Origin: Deltaproteobacteria bacterium
GTDB lineage: Bacteria > Desulfobacterota > Desulfarculia > Adiutricales > Adiutricaceae
Assembly: GCA_031276865.1 (NCBI GenBank)
Contig: JAISMF010000020.1
Span: forward strand, 1-64,000
Reading direction: 5' to 3'
Length of the DNA stretch: 64,000 nt
The position numbers and the translations under genes were made by a program. This document shows positions 37,041-46,720 of the stretch, piece after piece; positions within the stretch are counted from its first letter, which is position 1; each line of letters starts with the position of its first letter. The notes below the pieces were generated by a model. That model searched no databases and was not told where the DNA came from. It saw nothing but the letters and a program-made list of their open reading frames with translations.

Positions 37041-37616
37041 GCCGCGTTTTATTTTCCTCACGCCCTTGTTCCCTCCGCCGTCTTTCGCCCGCCGGTTTTT
37101 CCCCTTTGTTTTTTTCCGCGTTCCGTTTTCTCTCCCCGTTTAACAAACGGCCAATTTCACCCCCCGTTATTCCGCCCGCCGTTGTTTTTCATCCTCCGCT
37201 TGCCTTGTTTGTAAAATAGTCTAATAATCATTATGAATGACTAATAACGTCTATAAATATTATTAATTTATAAAAAAATATATAAATATATTAATATAAA
37301 TATTAAAAGATACTTTTAGTTTATAATTTATAAAATTTAAAAAAAATAGATAAAATATATAAAATAATCAAAATTATTCTAAAAATGATGAAAAGTCTAA
37401 AAATAATAAAAAATCTAAAAAAATTTAAAAAATAGTCGAAAGGTTTCAGCCGGCGAAAGAGCCGCCGAAGTTCGCAAGAGGACTCCCATCCGGCGCGCCC
37501 GCGGTTTTCACTTATAATTTTCCCTTTCACCCACTATAATGGCGGAGGTTTTCTTTCCCGAAACGCCCCTCCGCCGTCCCTTTTGAAAAAACTTAGGCGG
37601 AAAATTTAACCACCGG
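37041..37616. other. AT-rich spacer upstream of the aas-like gene
   Basis: 37200-37440 is almost all A and T. TATAAT occurs at 37535-37540, about 75 bases before the start codon, and may be a -10 box. The minus-strand ORF at 37321-37530 is low-complexity and not called. Confidence 0.4.
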
Positions 37617-39860
37617 ATGACGAAAATGCCAGAAAGCACCCCGGTCGGGGACTCCCCCGGCCTTTCCACCGGCCTGGAAAACGCCGGGCCGGACCGCTAC
37701 CTCCCCCCGCCGCTCCACAGGCTCTACATAAAACTGGCCCTGCGGCCGGAATACCGCGGCCTCCAGCATCTGGAGTCCCTCAGTTCCCCGGGGATGATAA
37801 TCTCCAACCGCGCTTCCTTATTGGACGCGGCCCTGATACTCTCCGTCTGCCCGCACCCCCTGCGGGTGGTTTTAGACGAGCTCTGGGCCGGAAACCCCCT
37901 TCTGAAGAAGCTGGGACTTTCGGATTTCCTCCTGCCGGTGAACCTCCAGAAGCCCTTCGCCGAGCAGGGGGTGAAAGAGGCCTTGGAAAAAGGGGAGAGG
38001 CTCCTTATCTTTCCCGAGCTAATTTTCACCCGGGCGGGATCCATTACCGAGGTCTCGGACGAGGCCGGACGCTTCATCGTGGAGGCGGGGCTTCCGGTGG
38101 TGCCGGCGATCCTGGACGGACCCCAGTACTCCCGCTACGGCCTCGCTTCGAGGCACGTCCACAATCTCCCGAAAAAATATCCCACGGTGGTCACTTTTTT
38201 TCCGCCGCGGAAGATAAGCCTTCCCGAAAGGGAGGGGGAGAGCCGGCGGAGCCGCGCCAGGCGCTGCGGCGACGCCGTCTACCACGAGCTCAAGGACGCC
38301 CGCTTCTGGGCCAAGGATTTTAAAAAGAACCTCTGGACCGCCTTGGAGGACGCCGCCCGGCGCTACGGAAAAAACAGGCTCATCGTGGAGGACCACGAGC
38401 GGAAGCCCTTAAGCTACGCCCGGCTCATGCGCTCGGCCAGGTTGTACGCCCTGCGTTTCGAGGAGCTCACCCGCCGGGGCGAGCGGGTGGGGATAATGCT
38501 TCCCAACTGCCTTCACAACGCGATAAGCCTCTTCGGCCTTTGGTCGGTGGGGAGGGTTCCGGTGATTTTGAACTACACCCAGGGGCCGGCCCTTTTAAAC
38601 ACCGCCGTCGAGACCTCCGAGGTGAAGACGGTTCTGACCTCGAGGCGCTTCATAGCCGAAACGGGTTTGGAGAAGGCGGCCGCGGGGCTTAAGGCGAAGC
38701 TCGCGTACGTGGAGGATTTCGCCTTCGATCTGGGTGACGAGATAGCCGCCCGGCTGCGCTCCCCGACGCCGGAGAGCCCGGAGAGCCCCGCGGTCATAGT
38801 CTTCACCTCGGGATCCGAGGGGAAACCCAAGGGGGTGGTTCACAGCCATCGGGGGCTTTTAGCCAACGAGTACCAGACCACCTGCCACTTGGAGTACTCG
38901 GAGGACGACGTCTTCTTCGACCCCATGCCGCTTTTTCACACCATCGGGCTCAACATGCTCCTTTTAACCCCGGTGCTCCAGGGCATGTACTCCTTCCTCT
39001 ACCTCAACCCCCTGCACCCCCACCGCATACCCAAGCTCATCTACGAGCTGGGGGCCACCATGGTGGTGGCCTCCGACACCTTCGCCAACGCCTGGGCCCG
39101 GGAGGCCCATCCGCGTGATTTCTCCTCGTTGCGCGTACTTCTGGCCGGCTCCGAGCGCATCAAGGAGAAGACCCACGAGCGTTTCTTCAAGGATTTCGGC
39201 TTGCGTCTCTACGAGGGCTACGGGGTCTCGGAAGCGGCCCCGGTCACCTGCGTCTCCACCCAGATGCGCTTCAAACAGGGGCCCTGCGGAAACTTCCTCC
39301 CTGGCATTCAGCACCGTCTGGAACCCGTGGAGGGCATCGAGAGAGGGGGGGAGCTCCACATCAAGGGTCCCAACATCATGCTGGGCTACCTCTTCGCCGG
39401 ACAGCCAGGCGTCATCCACCCTCCCGAAGACGGCTGGCACAACACCGGAGACATCGTGGAGGTGGACGATGACGGCTACGTCTGGATAAAGGGCCGCCAT
39501 AAACGCTTCGCCAAAGTGGGGGGCGAGATGATATCCCTGGTGGCCGTGGAGGAGGTCATAAACCAGCTCTGGCCGGGAAAACCCCAGGCGGTTTTGGCCG
39601 TGGAGGATGAGAACAAGGGCGAGCGCCTGGTTTTAGCGACCGAGGAGAGCGTGGTGGACGTGGTGAAACTCCGGGACAGCATCCGCGCGGCCGGCCTCCC
39701 CGAGATAGCCGTCCCCAGGCAGTTCGTGACCCTGGAGAAGATCCCTTTAAACCCGGTGGGGAAGCTCAATTTCCCCGAATTAAAGAGCCTCTTGGAGAAG
39801 ATTTTACAGGAGCGGGCTGAAAAAAAGGCCGCTGAACCCGCCCCGGAAAGCTCCGAATGA
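37617..39860 (+). CDS. Aas-like fusion: acyltransferase plus acyl-ACP/CoA synthetase
   Basis: 747 residues. The architecture matches E. coli Aas, which re-acylates lysophosphatidylethanolamine at the inner membrane. Residues 45-220 are a PlsC-like acyltransferase, but its catalytic HxxxxD motif reads RASLLD (Arg65 instead of His) and the PEG-type motif reads FPELIFTR (Leu135 instead of Gly). Residues 240-735 are an adenylate-forming synthetase: FTSGSEGKPKGVVHSH, YEGYGVSEAAPV, WHNTGDIVEVDDDGY, IKGRHKRFAKVGGEM and the C-terminal Lys region NPVGKL. So the synthetase half looks active and the transferase half probably not. It is transcribed alone. Confidence 0.82.
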   Translation: MTKMPESTPVGDSPGLSTGLENAGPDRYLPPPLHRLYIKLALRPEYRGLQHLESLSSPGMIISNRASLLDAALILSVCPHPLRVVLDELWAGNPLLKKLGLSDFLLPVNLQKPFAEQGVKEALEKGERLLIFPELIFTRAGSITEVSDEAGRFIVEAGLPVVPAILDGPQYSRYGLASRHVHNLPKKYPTVVTFFPPRKISLPEREGESRRSRARRCGDAVYHELKDARFWAKDFKKNLWTALEDAARRYGKNRLIVEDHERKPLSYARLMRSARLYALRFEELTRRGERVGIMLPNCLHNAISLFGLWSVGRVPVILNYTQGPALLNTAVETSEVKTVLTSRRFIAETGLEKAAAGLKAKLAYVEDFAFDLGDEIAARLRSPTPESPESPAVIVFTSGSEGKPKGVVHSHRGLLANEYQTTCHLEYSEDDVFFDPMPLFHTIGLNMLLLTPVLQGMYSFLYLNPLHPHRIPKLIYELGATMVVASDTFANAWAREAHPRDFSSLRVLLAGSERIKEKTHERFFKDFGLRLYEGYGVSEAAPVTCVSTQMRFKQGPCGNFLPGIQHRLEPVEGIERGGELHIKGPNIMLGYLFAGQPGVIHPPEDGWHNTGDIVEVDDDGYVWIKGRHKRFAKVGGEMISLVAVEEVINQLWPGKPQAVLAVEDENKGERLVLATEESVVDVVKLRDSIRAAGLPEIAVPRQFVTLEKIPLNPVGKLNFPELKSLLEKILQERAEKKAAEPAPESSE

Positions 39861-39888
39861 TTTCACCCGCGCTCGCCTGATCCGCCCG

Positions 39889-39922
39889 AAAAAAGCGGCC
39901 CTTCCGGCCGCGGGCTTTTTTT
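39889..39922 (+). terminator. Terminator 1 after the aas-like gene
   Basis: GCGGCC-CTTCC-GGCCGC hairpin preceded by an A-run and followed by GGGCTTTTTTT. Confidence 0.7.
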
Positions 39923-39938
39923 AATCCCCCGTGAGGAT

Positions 39939-39960
39939 AAACCCTCCGGGGGTTTTTTTT
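39939..39960 (+). terminator. Terminator 2 after the aas-like gene
   Basis: AAACCC-TCCGG-GGGTTT followed by more T residues, a second short hairpin 17 bases after the first. Confidence 0.5.
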
Positions 39961-40921
39961 GTCCCCGAAACATTTTATGTAAAATTAAGTATAATTATTT
40001 ATAAAAATATATTTTTAAATATTAAATATATAAAATAATATAAAAATAAAACGGCCGGAGCCGCCGGGAAAAGAAATTTGAAAAATAATTCCAAGTTCGT
40101 GAAAAAAATTTTTAATTTTTTTAAAAAAAGGTGGAGACGAAGCTTGAGCGCTGAATTTCTTCAATGTTTACGGCTATTTACGCCGCTAAAAATTTTTACC
40201 GCGGCCGGGAGAAAGGTGTTTTTCGGGCCTTTTCATCTCTTTTTAGCCGTTTTGAAGGGATATTTTATTAAGTGTAATTTTTATAATAAAATACCATATC
40301 TAGGGACCTAAAAAAATAATTCACAAATATTTGTGGATAAAAATATTTTTTTAATATAATTTAGACAAATAAAAGATATTAGAAAATATTTATTTCCTAT
40401 ATTGACTACTAAATATTTTTTTGATATAACAAATTGGTTTTTAGACCTTTTAAAAATGTGATAAGGATACTTAGCCAGTCTCGTATTTTTTGTGAACTAG
40501 TATATGTTTCTGTATTTTTATGAGACTTTATGAGACGTTTTAGGTCTCTAGTGATACAATATGTAGTTAAAATATCTTAGTAGGAAGATATTTAAAAAAT
40601 TTATTGCCAAGCTAAAAAAATAGATGTAGAATCTAAATACGGTCTTTTATTTCATTTTTCGACTACTTTAATTTTCAAATTAAATTTTACCCCTTGATTT
40701 TAACTATAAGTTCAATCAGGATCTGCGCTTCGTTTTCATCTTTCCCCAATCCTCGGCCGCAGTGGCCAGAAAAACTGTACGCAGTGTTAACGGAGCTAGT
40801 TTTTACATTTTTATTTCTTATTTGGTAATTAAAGACTTGTTCATTGTTTAAATTCTACTATAGGTAGTTTTAAATCTTTTTTTAACATATATTGTATCAA
40901 TAAGATGTATTTTAGATAATA
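39961..40921. other. Very AT-rich 1-kb spacer
   Basis: Composition is far below that of the flanking genes in G and C. ORF 40078-40311 has no ribosome-binding site. The block could be recently acquired along with the autotransporter or be an unusually long regulatory region. Confidence 0.5.
40323..40341. promoter_or_regulatory. Palindrome overlapping a consensus DnaA box
   Basis: CACAAATATTTGTG (40323-40336) is a perfect 14-base palindrome. It overlaps TTGTGGATAA (40332-40341), the reverse of the consensus DnaA box TTATCCACA. I see no second perfect box nearby, so an origin is not shown. Confidence 0.4.
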
Positions 40922-40937
40922 TGGTATGATTTTTGCT
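40922..40937 (+). promoter_or_regulatory. Sigma-54-type promoter before the autotransporter gene
   Basis: TGGTATG-ATTT-TTGCT matches the -24/-12 consensus TGGCACG-N4-TTGCW, with GG and GC ten bases apart. The start codon lies about 270 bases downstream, leaving a long leader. Confidence 0.5.
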
Positions 40938-41206
40938 TTTCCGGCAGAGGATGGCTTCGGCCCTTTTCCGGCGGAAAAATTATCCGTTCGCATCGTTTTT
41001 GGGTGGGAAGGCCGCTTTGGGTGAAGCGGTCTGGATTTTCAACCGATTTCGGCCCCCGGACTTGAGTTCCGGGGATGATTTCGGCTTAACGCTTGAGTCG
41101 AAAGGCTTTTTCCCGGGAGACCGGAGCGCGCGCCTTTTTGGCGCGCCGAGATCCGCGGGCGTTTTGGGTGCGCCCGCCGCTTCGAGCTATTACAAGGAGG
41201 CTTAAT

Positions 41207-44200
41207 ATGACGCGTTTAACCCGACCCTATAAGGTAATAGTCAAGGGCGGCGGATTTTTGCCCGTGCTTCTTGCTGTCCTGGCGTTGCTAAACGCTCTCG
41301 GGCTTTTGAGTCCGACGGAGGCGGAGGCGCAATGCGCCCAGCCCGCTAATTCGACTTACTGCCTGGGCTACCCGTCTACAGGAACTATTACTTTTGATCC
41401 TTCGACTGGAGCTGCCAATTATCTTCCAGGTAATGTCACGCAGGATGGAGCCACCGGCGTTGTCATCACGAACGTTGGCTCTTTCTCCAATCGTGACGTG
41501 ACAATTATAGTAAACAGCAAGCTCGTAAACGGCACTGAGAACTACTCGGTCGTCGGCGGAGCCGTTAACATCAGCGGCGCCTCGCCCGGGTTATCCGAAG
41601 TATTCAACAACACGATTCATATCACCCAGACCATAAGCGGAGCGGGTAATGCAGTCGTAGTCGGAAGAACGGCTATCGCTGGTCTCGCCGGTTCGTTTCC
41701 CGCCGCTGCTGTGAACGGCAAAAGTGTAAATGTTTGGGGGAATACTATTTTAGTTGACGATGTGCAGGTAACCGGAGGAGCTGATACAGTCGGAGATGTG
41801 ACGGTTAACGACAGGTTAATAGGCGGCTCTTCAAACGTGAATCACACCGGGGCGGGCATGAGCGAGGTTACCGCAAACACGGTTGAACTCCATGTAACAA
41901 AAGCCGGAAGCGTCTTCCGTGTGGCCGGAACAATCTATGGCGGTGTTTACAACCCCGGCGTAGCCGCGGATTACTATATTAAACGAAGTGCGGTGACAGA
42001 TAACATCGTGAGGATAATCGATGAAGATACCGCGGATGGCACGTCTAGTATCGTTCTTGGTTCCAATGTTATTGGAGGCAGCAGCGCCGGCGGATTAAGG
42101 ACGGATGTTTCCTTTAACATGGTGGAAATAGATCTGAAAGAGACATCCATCTCCATAGGCGAAAACATTTTTGGCGGCTATTTAGACGAAGGCGACAACG
42201 CTACGATTCAAAACAACACCGTTGTGATAAATTTTGGAGGGACCGCCACGTTCACGGGTACAGATCAGAAAATAGCGGGCGCCTTAGGAACCCACTCCGG
42301 CGGCGGCGTGAGAAACAGCACCTATGAAGGAAACTCCGCCACTATCAACGGCGGGACGGTTAATGCTTCCGTCTACGGAGCGATCAACTCGTTCGCTAAT
42401 GCCGAGGCTGAAGCCAATACCTATAAAGGCAACCAGGCGGTGATCACCGGCGGCACGGTTAGGGGCGATGTGGTCGGCGCCAGTATGGCATATTATGGAA
42501 GATTTGAAAAAGGCTCTCCCAACAAAGCGGAAATTAACGCGGCCGAAAACGTTTCTGTAGATGGTAATGTTTACGGCGTGCAGATTGAGTATATAGGCGA
42601 GGCCAAATTCGGCTTGGTGAATATAACGGGCGCCGCTGGTAAATCAGTCTCCATCACTGGCGATGTGGCGGGCGCCTTCGTGGGCTCCACTACGCCCACA
42701 AACATAGCGCGGGCCAGCGAGAACACGGTTAATATCGATGGAAGCGCCGCGGAGATCGACATCACCGGATCTGTTTTAGGTGGTAAAGTCATGGCCTCAT
42801 CCGGAGGCGGCGACACAAACGCGGCGGCCGTGAACAACGTCGTCAATATCACCGGAATCAAAACCGCCGATGGTGACAGCTTGGGTGATATCAGCGGTGG
42901 TTATGTCGGGCAGACGGGGACTTCGGTAGCCGGCGACACGTTTTTCGCCACGGGCAATCGGGTTAACATCACCGACAGCGACATTTCTTCAAACGTGACC
43001 GGAGGTTATATTTACGCGATTGGCGCCGGCGGCGCCGGTGCTTATTCAGCGACCGGCAACACGGTCACCCTGGCTGGAACCGTAAATGTTTCCGGCGCCC
43101 CGGTTTTGTCGGGCGGATTGATCGATGATGCGGGTTCCATCACGGGACCGGAAGACGCGTTCACCGGAAACGAGCTCGTTTTAAATATGGCGAAAGTTTC
43201 GGGAAAATTCGGAACGATTCAAAATTTCGCGAGTTACAGGTTCATGGTGAACACTGACGACGCCGCCGCCCCGCTGCTTCAGACGGCAAATTTGAACTTG
43301 ACGGACGGTACGAATAACGCCACGATGAACATAAGCTCCGTTTACGGCGAGACGGTCGCGATCCCGGGCGCCAGTGTCACCTTGATTCAATCGGACGCGG
43401 CACCAACGACAACCGGAACTTTCAGCGGCACCGGCACCGCCAACCACGGCACCCTCTTCGTCTACACGTATGACCTCGCTCTTGACGGAAACAACGTGGT
43501 CGCCACGGTCGCGTCGATCGGAATCAACGCCAAAAGCGAGGGCATTGTGAAGACCCCCTTGGCGGACGTCAGCTTCCTCAACCAGGGAGCCGATCAGTTG
43601 GCCGACTCCGCCATTTCCGCGGCCAGGACGAGCCTCATCGGGAGCCAGGGCTACGCGGTCTACGGCGTCCTGGGCTACAGCAAATACCGCTACGAGACCG
43701 GCTCGCACGTGGACGTTAAAGGCCTCACCGGCCAGTTAGGCGTGAGCGTCGGAACCGACACCGGCACCACCAGCGGCCTCGGGGCCGTCTTCTTCGAGTT
43801 CGGAAGAGGCACCTACGACACCTACGACGAATTCCCCATCGTGGGCGAGTACCACGCCTACGGCGATCTCACCTACGTGGGCGGCGGAGTATTCGGGCGT
43901 CTTGATCTGGGAAGCGAGTTCCAGAGCCGGCCCTACTTCGAGGCCTCGGCCCGTTTGGGCAAATCCTGGTTCAACTACCAAACCGACGAGTTCGGGGATA
44001 TCCTCGTGGACAACCACGAGTTCAACTTCGACGGGAAATATTACGGCTTCCACGCCGGCGCCGGCTACATCTTGAACGTGGATCAGCTGGGCACCACCTT
44101 CGATCTCTCCTCCAAGTTCTTCTACCTGGAGAGGGAGGCCGCGGACCACGACTTCTTGGGCGAGCACATCCACTTCGATAAAACCGAGTCCTCCAGGCTG

Positions 44201-44473
44201 CGCACCGGCGGCCGGGTGAGCATCGCCGTGAACGACCGGATCAAGCCTTTCGTGGGCGGCTACTACGAATACGAGTTCAAAGGCGATGCCGGAGTCACCA
44301 TAAGGAACGTCCAACTCGCCGGCGACAAGCTCAAGGGCGGATCGGGCATCGGCGAACTGGGCGTGTCCTTGGAAAGCCTGAGCACCCCCATCAAGTTCGA
44401 GCTGGGCCTGCAGGGATCGGGCGGAAAACGCACCGGTCTGGGAGGCACCATGTCCCTGAGCTACGCCTTCTAA
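41207..44473 (+). CDS. Large autotransporter (type Va secretion)
   Basis: 1088 residues. The start is the ATG at 41207, right after AAGGAGG; the ORF track's start is 38 codons too early. A long signal peptide ends near PTEAEAQ (about residue 43). Residues 45-780 form a passenger of beta-helix-like repeats rich in G, N, T and V, with a recurring NTV-x-I-x-GG style (NNTVVINFGG, TINGGTVNASVYG, VITGGTVRGDVVG). Residues 815-1088 are an autotransporter beta-barrel with aromatic strands, ending in SLSYAF, the terminal Phe that the BAM machinery reads. Function is probably adhesion. By eye the passenger DNA is less GC-rich than the barrel DNA. Confidence 0.88.
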   Translation: MTRLTRPYKVIVKGGGFLPVLLAVLALLNALGLLSPTEAEAQCAQPANSTYCLGYPSTGTITFDPSTGAANYLPGNVTQDGATGVVITNVGSFSNRDVTIIVNSKLVNGTENYSVVGGAVNISGASPGLSEVFNNTIHITQTISGAGNAVVVGRTAIAGLAGSFPAAAVNGKSVNVWGNTILVDDVQVTGGADTVGDVTVNDRLIGGSSNVNHTGAGMSEVTANTVELHVTKAGSVFRVAGTIYGGVYNPGVAADYYIKRSAVTDNIVRIIDEDTADGTSSIVLGSNVIGGSSAGGLRTDVSFNMVEIDLKETSISIGENIFGGYLDEGDNATIQNNTVVINFGGTATFTGTDQKIAGALGTHSGGGVRNSTYEGNSATINGGTVNASVYGAINSFANAEAEANTYKGNQAVITGGTVRGDVVGASMAYYGRFEKGSPNKAEINAAENVSVDGNVYGVQIEYIGEAKFGLVNITGAAGKSVSITGDVAGAFVGSTTPTNIARASENTVNIDGSAAEIDITGSVLGGKVMASSGGGDTNAAAVNNVVNITGIKTADGDSLGDISGGYVGQTGTSVAGDTFFATGNRVNITDSDISSNVTGGYIYAIGAGGAGAYSATGNTVTLAGTVNVSGAPVLSGGLIDDAGSITGPEDAFTGNELVLNMAKVSGKFGTIQNFASYRFMVNTDDAAAPLLQTANLNLTDGTNNATMNISSVYGETVAIPGASVTLIQSDAAPTTTGTFSGTGTANHGTLFVYTYDLALDGNNVVATVASIGINAKSEGIVKTPLADVSFLNQGADQLADSAISAARTSLIGSQGYAVYGVLGYSKYRYETGSHVDVKGLTGQLGVSVGTDTGTTSGLGAVFFEFGRGTYDTYDEFPIVGEYHAYGDLTYVGGGVFGRLDLGSEFQSRPYFEASARLGKSWFNYQTDEFGDILVDNHEFNFDGKYYGFHAGAGYILNVDQLGTTFDLSSKFFYLEREAADHDFLGEHIHFDKTESSRLRTGGRVSIAVNDRIKPFVGGYYEYEFKGDAGVTIRNVQLAGDKLKGGSGIGELGVSLESLSTPIKFELGLQGSGGKRTGLGGTMSLSYAF

Positions 44474-44502
44474 AAGCCCCTTTCCGCCGCTTTTAAAGCG
44501 AT

Positions 44503-44548
44503 AAGGCCCCTTGAGAGTCCCTCCGGACGTCTCGAGGGGCCTTTTTTT
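44503..44548 (+). terminator. Terminator after the autotransporter gene
   Basis: AAGGCCCCTTGAGA and TCTCGAGGGGCCTT pair with one wobble and are followed by an eight-T run. Confidence 0.85.
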
Positions 44549-44940
44549 TACCGAAAGCCTGTTTTTCCGACGGTCAAATTCAATTCGCGCGCCGAGGCCC
44601 CGGCGAGCCTTGGCGGGGGAGGGGATTTGTAAGATTGGGGGATTCGAGGGATTGATTGAGGGAGGGAGTTTTCGGTTTTTATGGTATACTTAAGGACGAT
44701 GAAGTTTTTTCCTCTCCCGGCCGCTTTCAAAGCCCGCCGGGCGCCGGCTTTTTCCGGCCTGTTTTTTTTCAAAGGCCGGAACCGTCGAGTGTTATTTCTC
44801 AAAAGAAACTTGTCCCGGCTAAAGAGATCCCTAGGGCGTTTTTTTCGGGGAGATTTTACCTTTGGACGGGGCGGCCTCGCCTTTGGGGCTTGAGATGTTT
44901 TTTAGTTGTTTTAAAATTTCCCTCAAGTTTCTCTCGAAAT
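44549..44940. other. Spacer before the motA promoter
   Basis: No supported gene. A TATACT box lies at 44691-44696 but has no good -35 partner. Small ORFs at 44511-44893 lack features. Confidence 0.35.
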
Positions 44941-44941
44941 A

Positions 44942-44957
44942 AGGCACGCTTTTTGCT
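44942..44957 (+). promoter_or_regulatory. Sigma-54-type promoter of the motA operon
   Basis: AGGCACG-CTTT-TTGCT differs from the consensus TGGCACG-N4-TTGCW at only the first base, with correct GG-GC spacing. It lies 76 bases before the motA start. Sigma-54 control of middle flagellar genes is common in proteobacteria. Confidence 0.65.
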
Positions 44958-45032
44958 TCTAAAAACCGCGGGTAATTTCAAGGCTCCCGGCCGGATTTCC
45001 GGACGGATCTGTTTCTCTCAGGGTGGATCCAC

Positions 45033-45797
45033 GTGGATATCGCGACAGTAATCGGCATATTCTCCTCGGTGAGCCTTTTAATCATCTCCATCAACATGGG
45101 GGTGGGTCTGGGCGCCTTTCTGGATCTTCCCTCCCTTTTAATCGTGGTGGGGGGGACGGCCTGCGCCACCATGATCAACTACCCCCTAAGGGACTGCCTC
45201 AACACCTTCTCCATACTTAAAAACGCCTTCGTGACCCAGACCACCTCCATGGGGGACATAATCACGGGTTTCATCACCTTCTCCGCCAAGGCCCGAAAGG
45301 AGGGGCTGCTCTCTTTGGAGACCGACATCGACTCCGTGGGCGACGATTTCCTCCAAAAGGGCCTCCAGCTCACGGTGGACGGCCTGGAGCCCCAGGCCAT
45401 CGTGGACATTTTGGAAACCGAGATATCCTTCCAGGAGTCCAGGCACCGCTTGGGGGCGGACATTTTCCAGGCCATGGGCACCTTCGCTCCGGCCTTCGGC
45501 ATGCTGGGAACCTTGATCGGCTTAATCTCCATGCTCCAGCAGATGGACGACCCCTCCTCCATCGGCCCGGCCATGAGCGTGGCCCTGGTCACGACCTTCT
45601 ACGGGGCCATTCTGGCGAACGTCGTCTTCGTCCCCATCTCCGGTAAATTACGGGCCCGCTCCAAGGCGGAGACTTTGGTAAAGGAGCTCATCGTGCAGGG
45701 CATCCTGGCCCTCTGCCGCGGCGACAACCCAAGGATCATCGAGCAGAAGCTCCACGCCTTCATCCCCCCCTCGGCCCGGATCTCGGCCTTTAGGTGA
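45033..45797 (+). CDS. motA: Flagellar stator protein MotA
   Basis: 254 residues, four membrane segments. MotA surrounds MotB to form the ion channel that turns the motor. Seen: IGIFSSVSLLIISINMG, FLDLPSLLIVVGGT, the large cytoplasmic loop, and MLGTLIGLISMLQQMDDPSS with VALVTTFYGAILANVVFVPI, which carry the conserved prolines. The start is GTG at 45033; no ATG fits. First gene of motA-motB-motB-fliL under the sigma-54-like promoter, and its stop overlaps the next start. Confidence 0.95.
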   Translation: MDIATVIGIFSSVSLLIISINMGVGLGAFLDLPSLLIVVGGTACATMINYPLRDCLNTFSILKNAFVTQTTSMGDIITGFITFSAKARKEGLLSLETDIDSVGDDFLQKGLQLTVDGLEPQAIVDILETEISFQESRHRLGADIFQAMGTFAPAFGMLGTLIGLISMLQQMDDPSSIGPAMSVALVTTFYGAILANVVFVPISGKLRARSKAETLVKELIVQGILALCRGDNPRIIEQKLHAFIPPSARISAFR

Positions 45798-46624
45798 CGA
45801 AACAGGTGTCCGAACGACGGAAAACCGAACCCGAGGAGCCCAAACCCGACAGCACCATGGTGCTCTACACCTCGCTTGTCTTGATTCTCCTCACCTTTTT
45901 CATCATGATCAGCGCCAAGGCCAACTTCGACGAGACCAAGTACGGCAAGGTGGTGGAGTCGGTGACCCAGACCTTCGGACCCTTCAGGGGGGGTAGAACC
46001 GCCATCGGAGAGGACGCCGGCCTCGACCTCGAATCCCCCTCCCTGGGGGAGAGGGCCGGCTCCCGGGTGGCGGATCCGCAGATGGCGGGGATCCGGAGCC
46101 TTTTGGCCCCCGGCATCCTGGACGGACGGGCGAGGATAGTACACAATAAGGGGCAGAGGATCATCAGCCTCTCCTCCGAGATACTCTTCCTCCCCGACTC
46201 GGCGGAACTCACCCCGGAGGCCGCCGAGCTCCTTTTAGCCTTCGCCCGGATCATGCGCGATTCGGACATCGAAATCGCGGTGGAGGGCCACACCGACAAC
46301 CTTCCGCCCCAAACCGAGGGGGTGGAGGACAACTGGGATCTCTCCGTGGACCGCGCCCTTTCCGTCCTCTTCCTTCTGCAAGGCGAGGGGGGGGTGGCGG
46401 CGGAGCGGCTTTCGGCCTACGGCTACGGGGGCGAGAAGCCGGCCGTTTCCAACAACAGCCCGGCCAACCGGGCGAAAAACAACCGGGTGGATCTGGTTTT
46501 GGATTTCGACTCCACCCGGGCCGGGGCCCTTAAAGGCCTGACCGAGGAGGATCGCAGCTTCGATTTCCAGGGCTTCGAGTTTTCGCTGCCGGAAAAACCC
46601 GGAGAGGAAAGCGAGGTCTATTAA
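45794..46624 (+). CDS. MotB-like protein lacking the ion-binding Asp
   Basis: 276 residues. Residues 21-40 form the single membrane helix (TMVLYTSLVLILLTFFIMIS). Aligned with MotB, the essential ion-binding Asp is Ser27. The C-terminal OmpA-like peptidoglycan-binding domain is in good order: VEGHTDNLPPQ, NWDLSVDRALSV, AYGYGGEKPAV and the NRAKNNRVDL end. It starts at a GTG overlapping the motA stop. It cannot carry ions on its own if the alignment is right, so it may serve as an anchor or as one half of a mixed pair with the second MotB. Confidence 0.85.
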   Translation: MTKQVSERRKTEPEEPKPDSTMVLYTSLVLILLTFFIMISAKANFDETKYGKVVESVTQTFGPFRGGRTAIGEDAGLDLESPSLGERAGSRVADPQMAGIRSLLAPGILDGRARIVHNKGQRIISLSSEILFLPDSAELTPEAAELLLAFARIMRDSDIEIAVEGHTDNLPPQTEGVEDNWDLSVDRALSVLFLLQGEGGVAAERLSAYGYGGEKPAVSNNSPANRAKNNRVDLVLDFDSTRAGALKGLTEEDRSFDFQGFEFSLPEKPGEESEVY

Positions 46625-46720
46625 AGGGGGCGCCTTGGGGGCGGAAAGCCCCGGGGGCGCCGCCCGGGGTCCCCCGGCGCTCGGCGGCGCCCGCGGATTT
46701 AGAGCGAAGGGAGATGGGCC

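Noticed and set aside
40078-40311. 77-residue ORF in the AT-rich spacer
   Set aside because: Basic and Phe/Lys-rich, TTG start without ribosome-binding site, no family resemblance.
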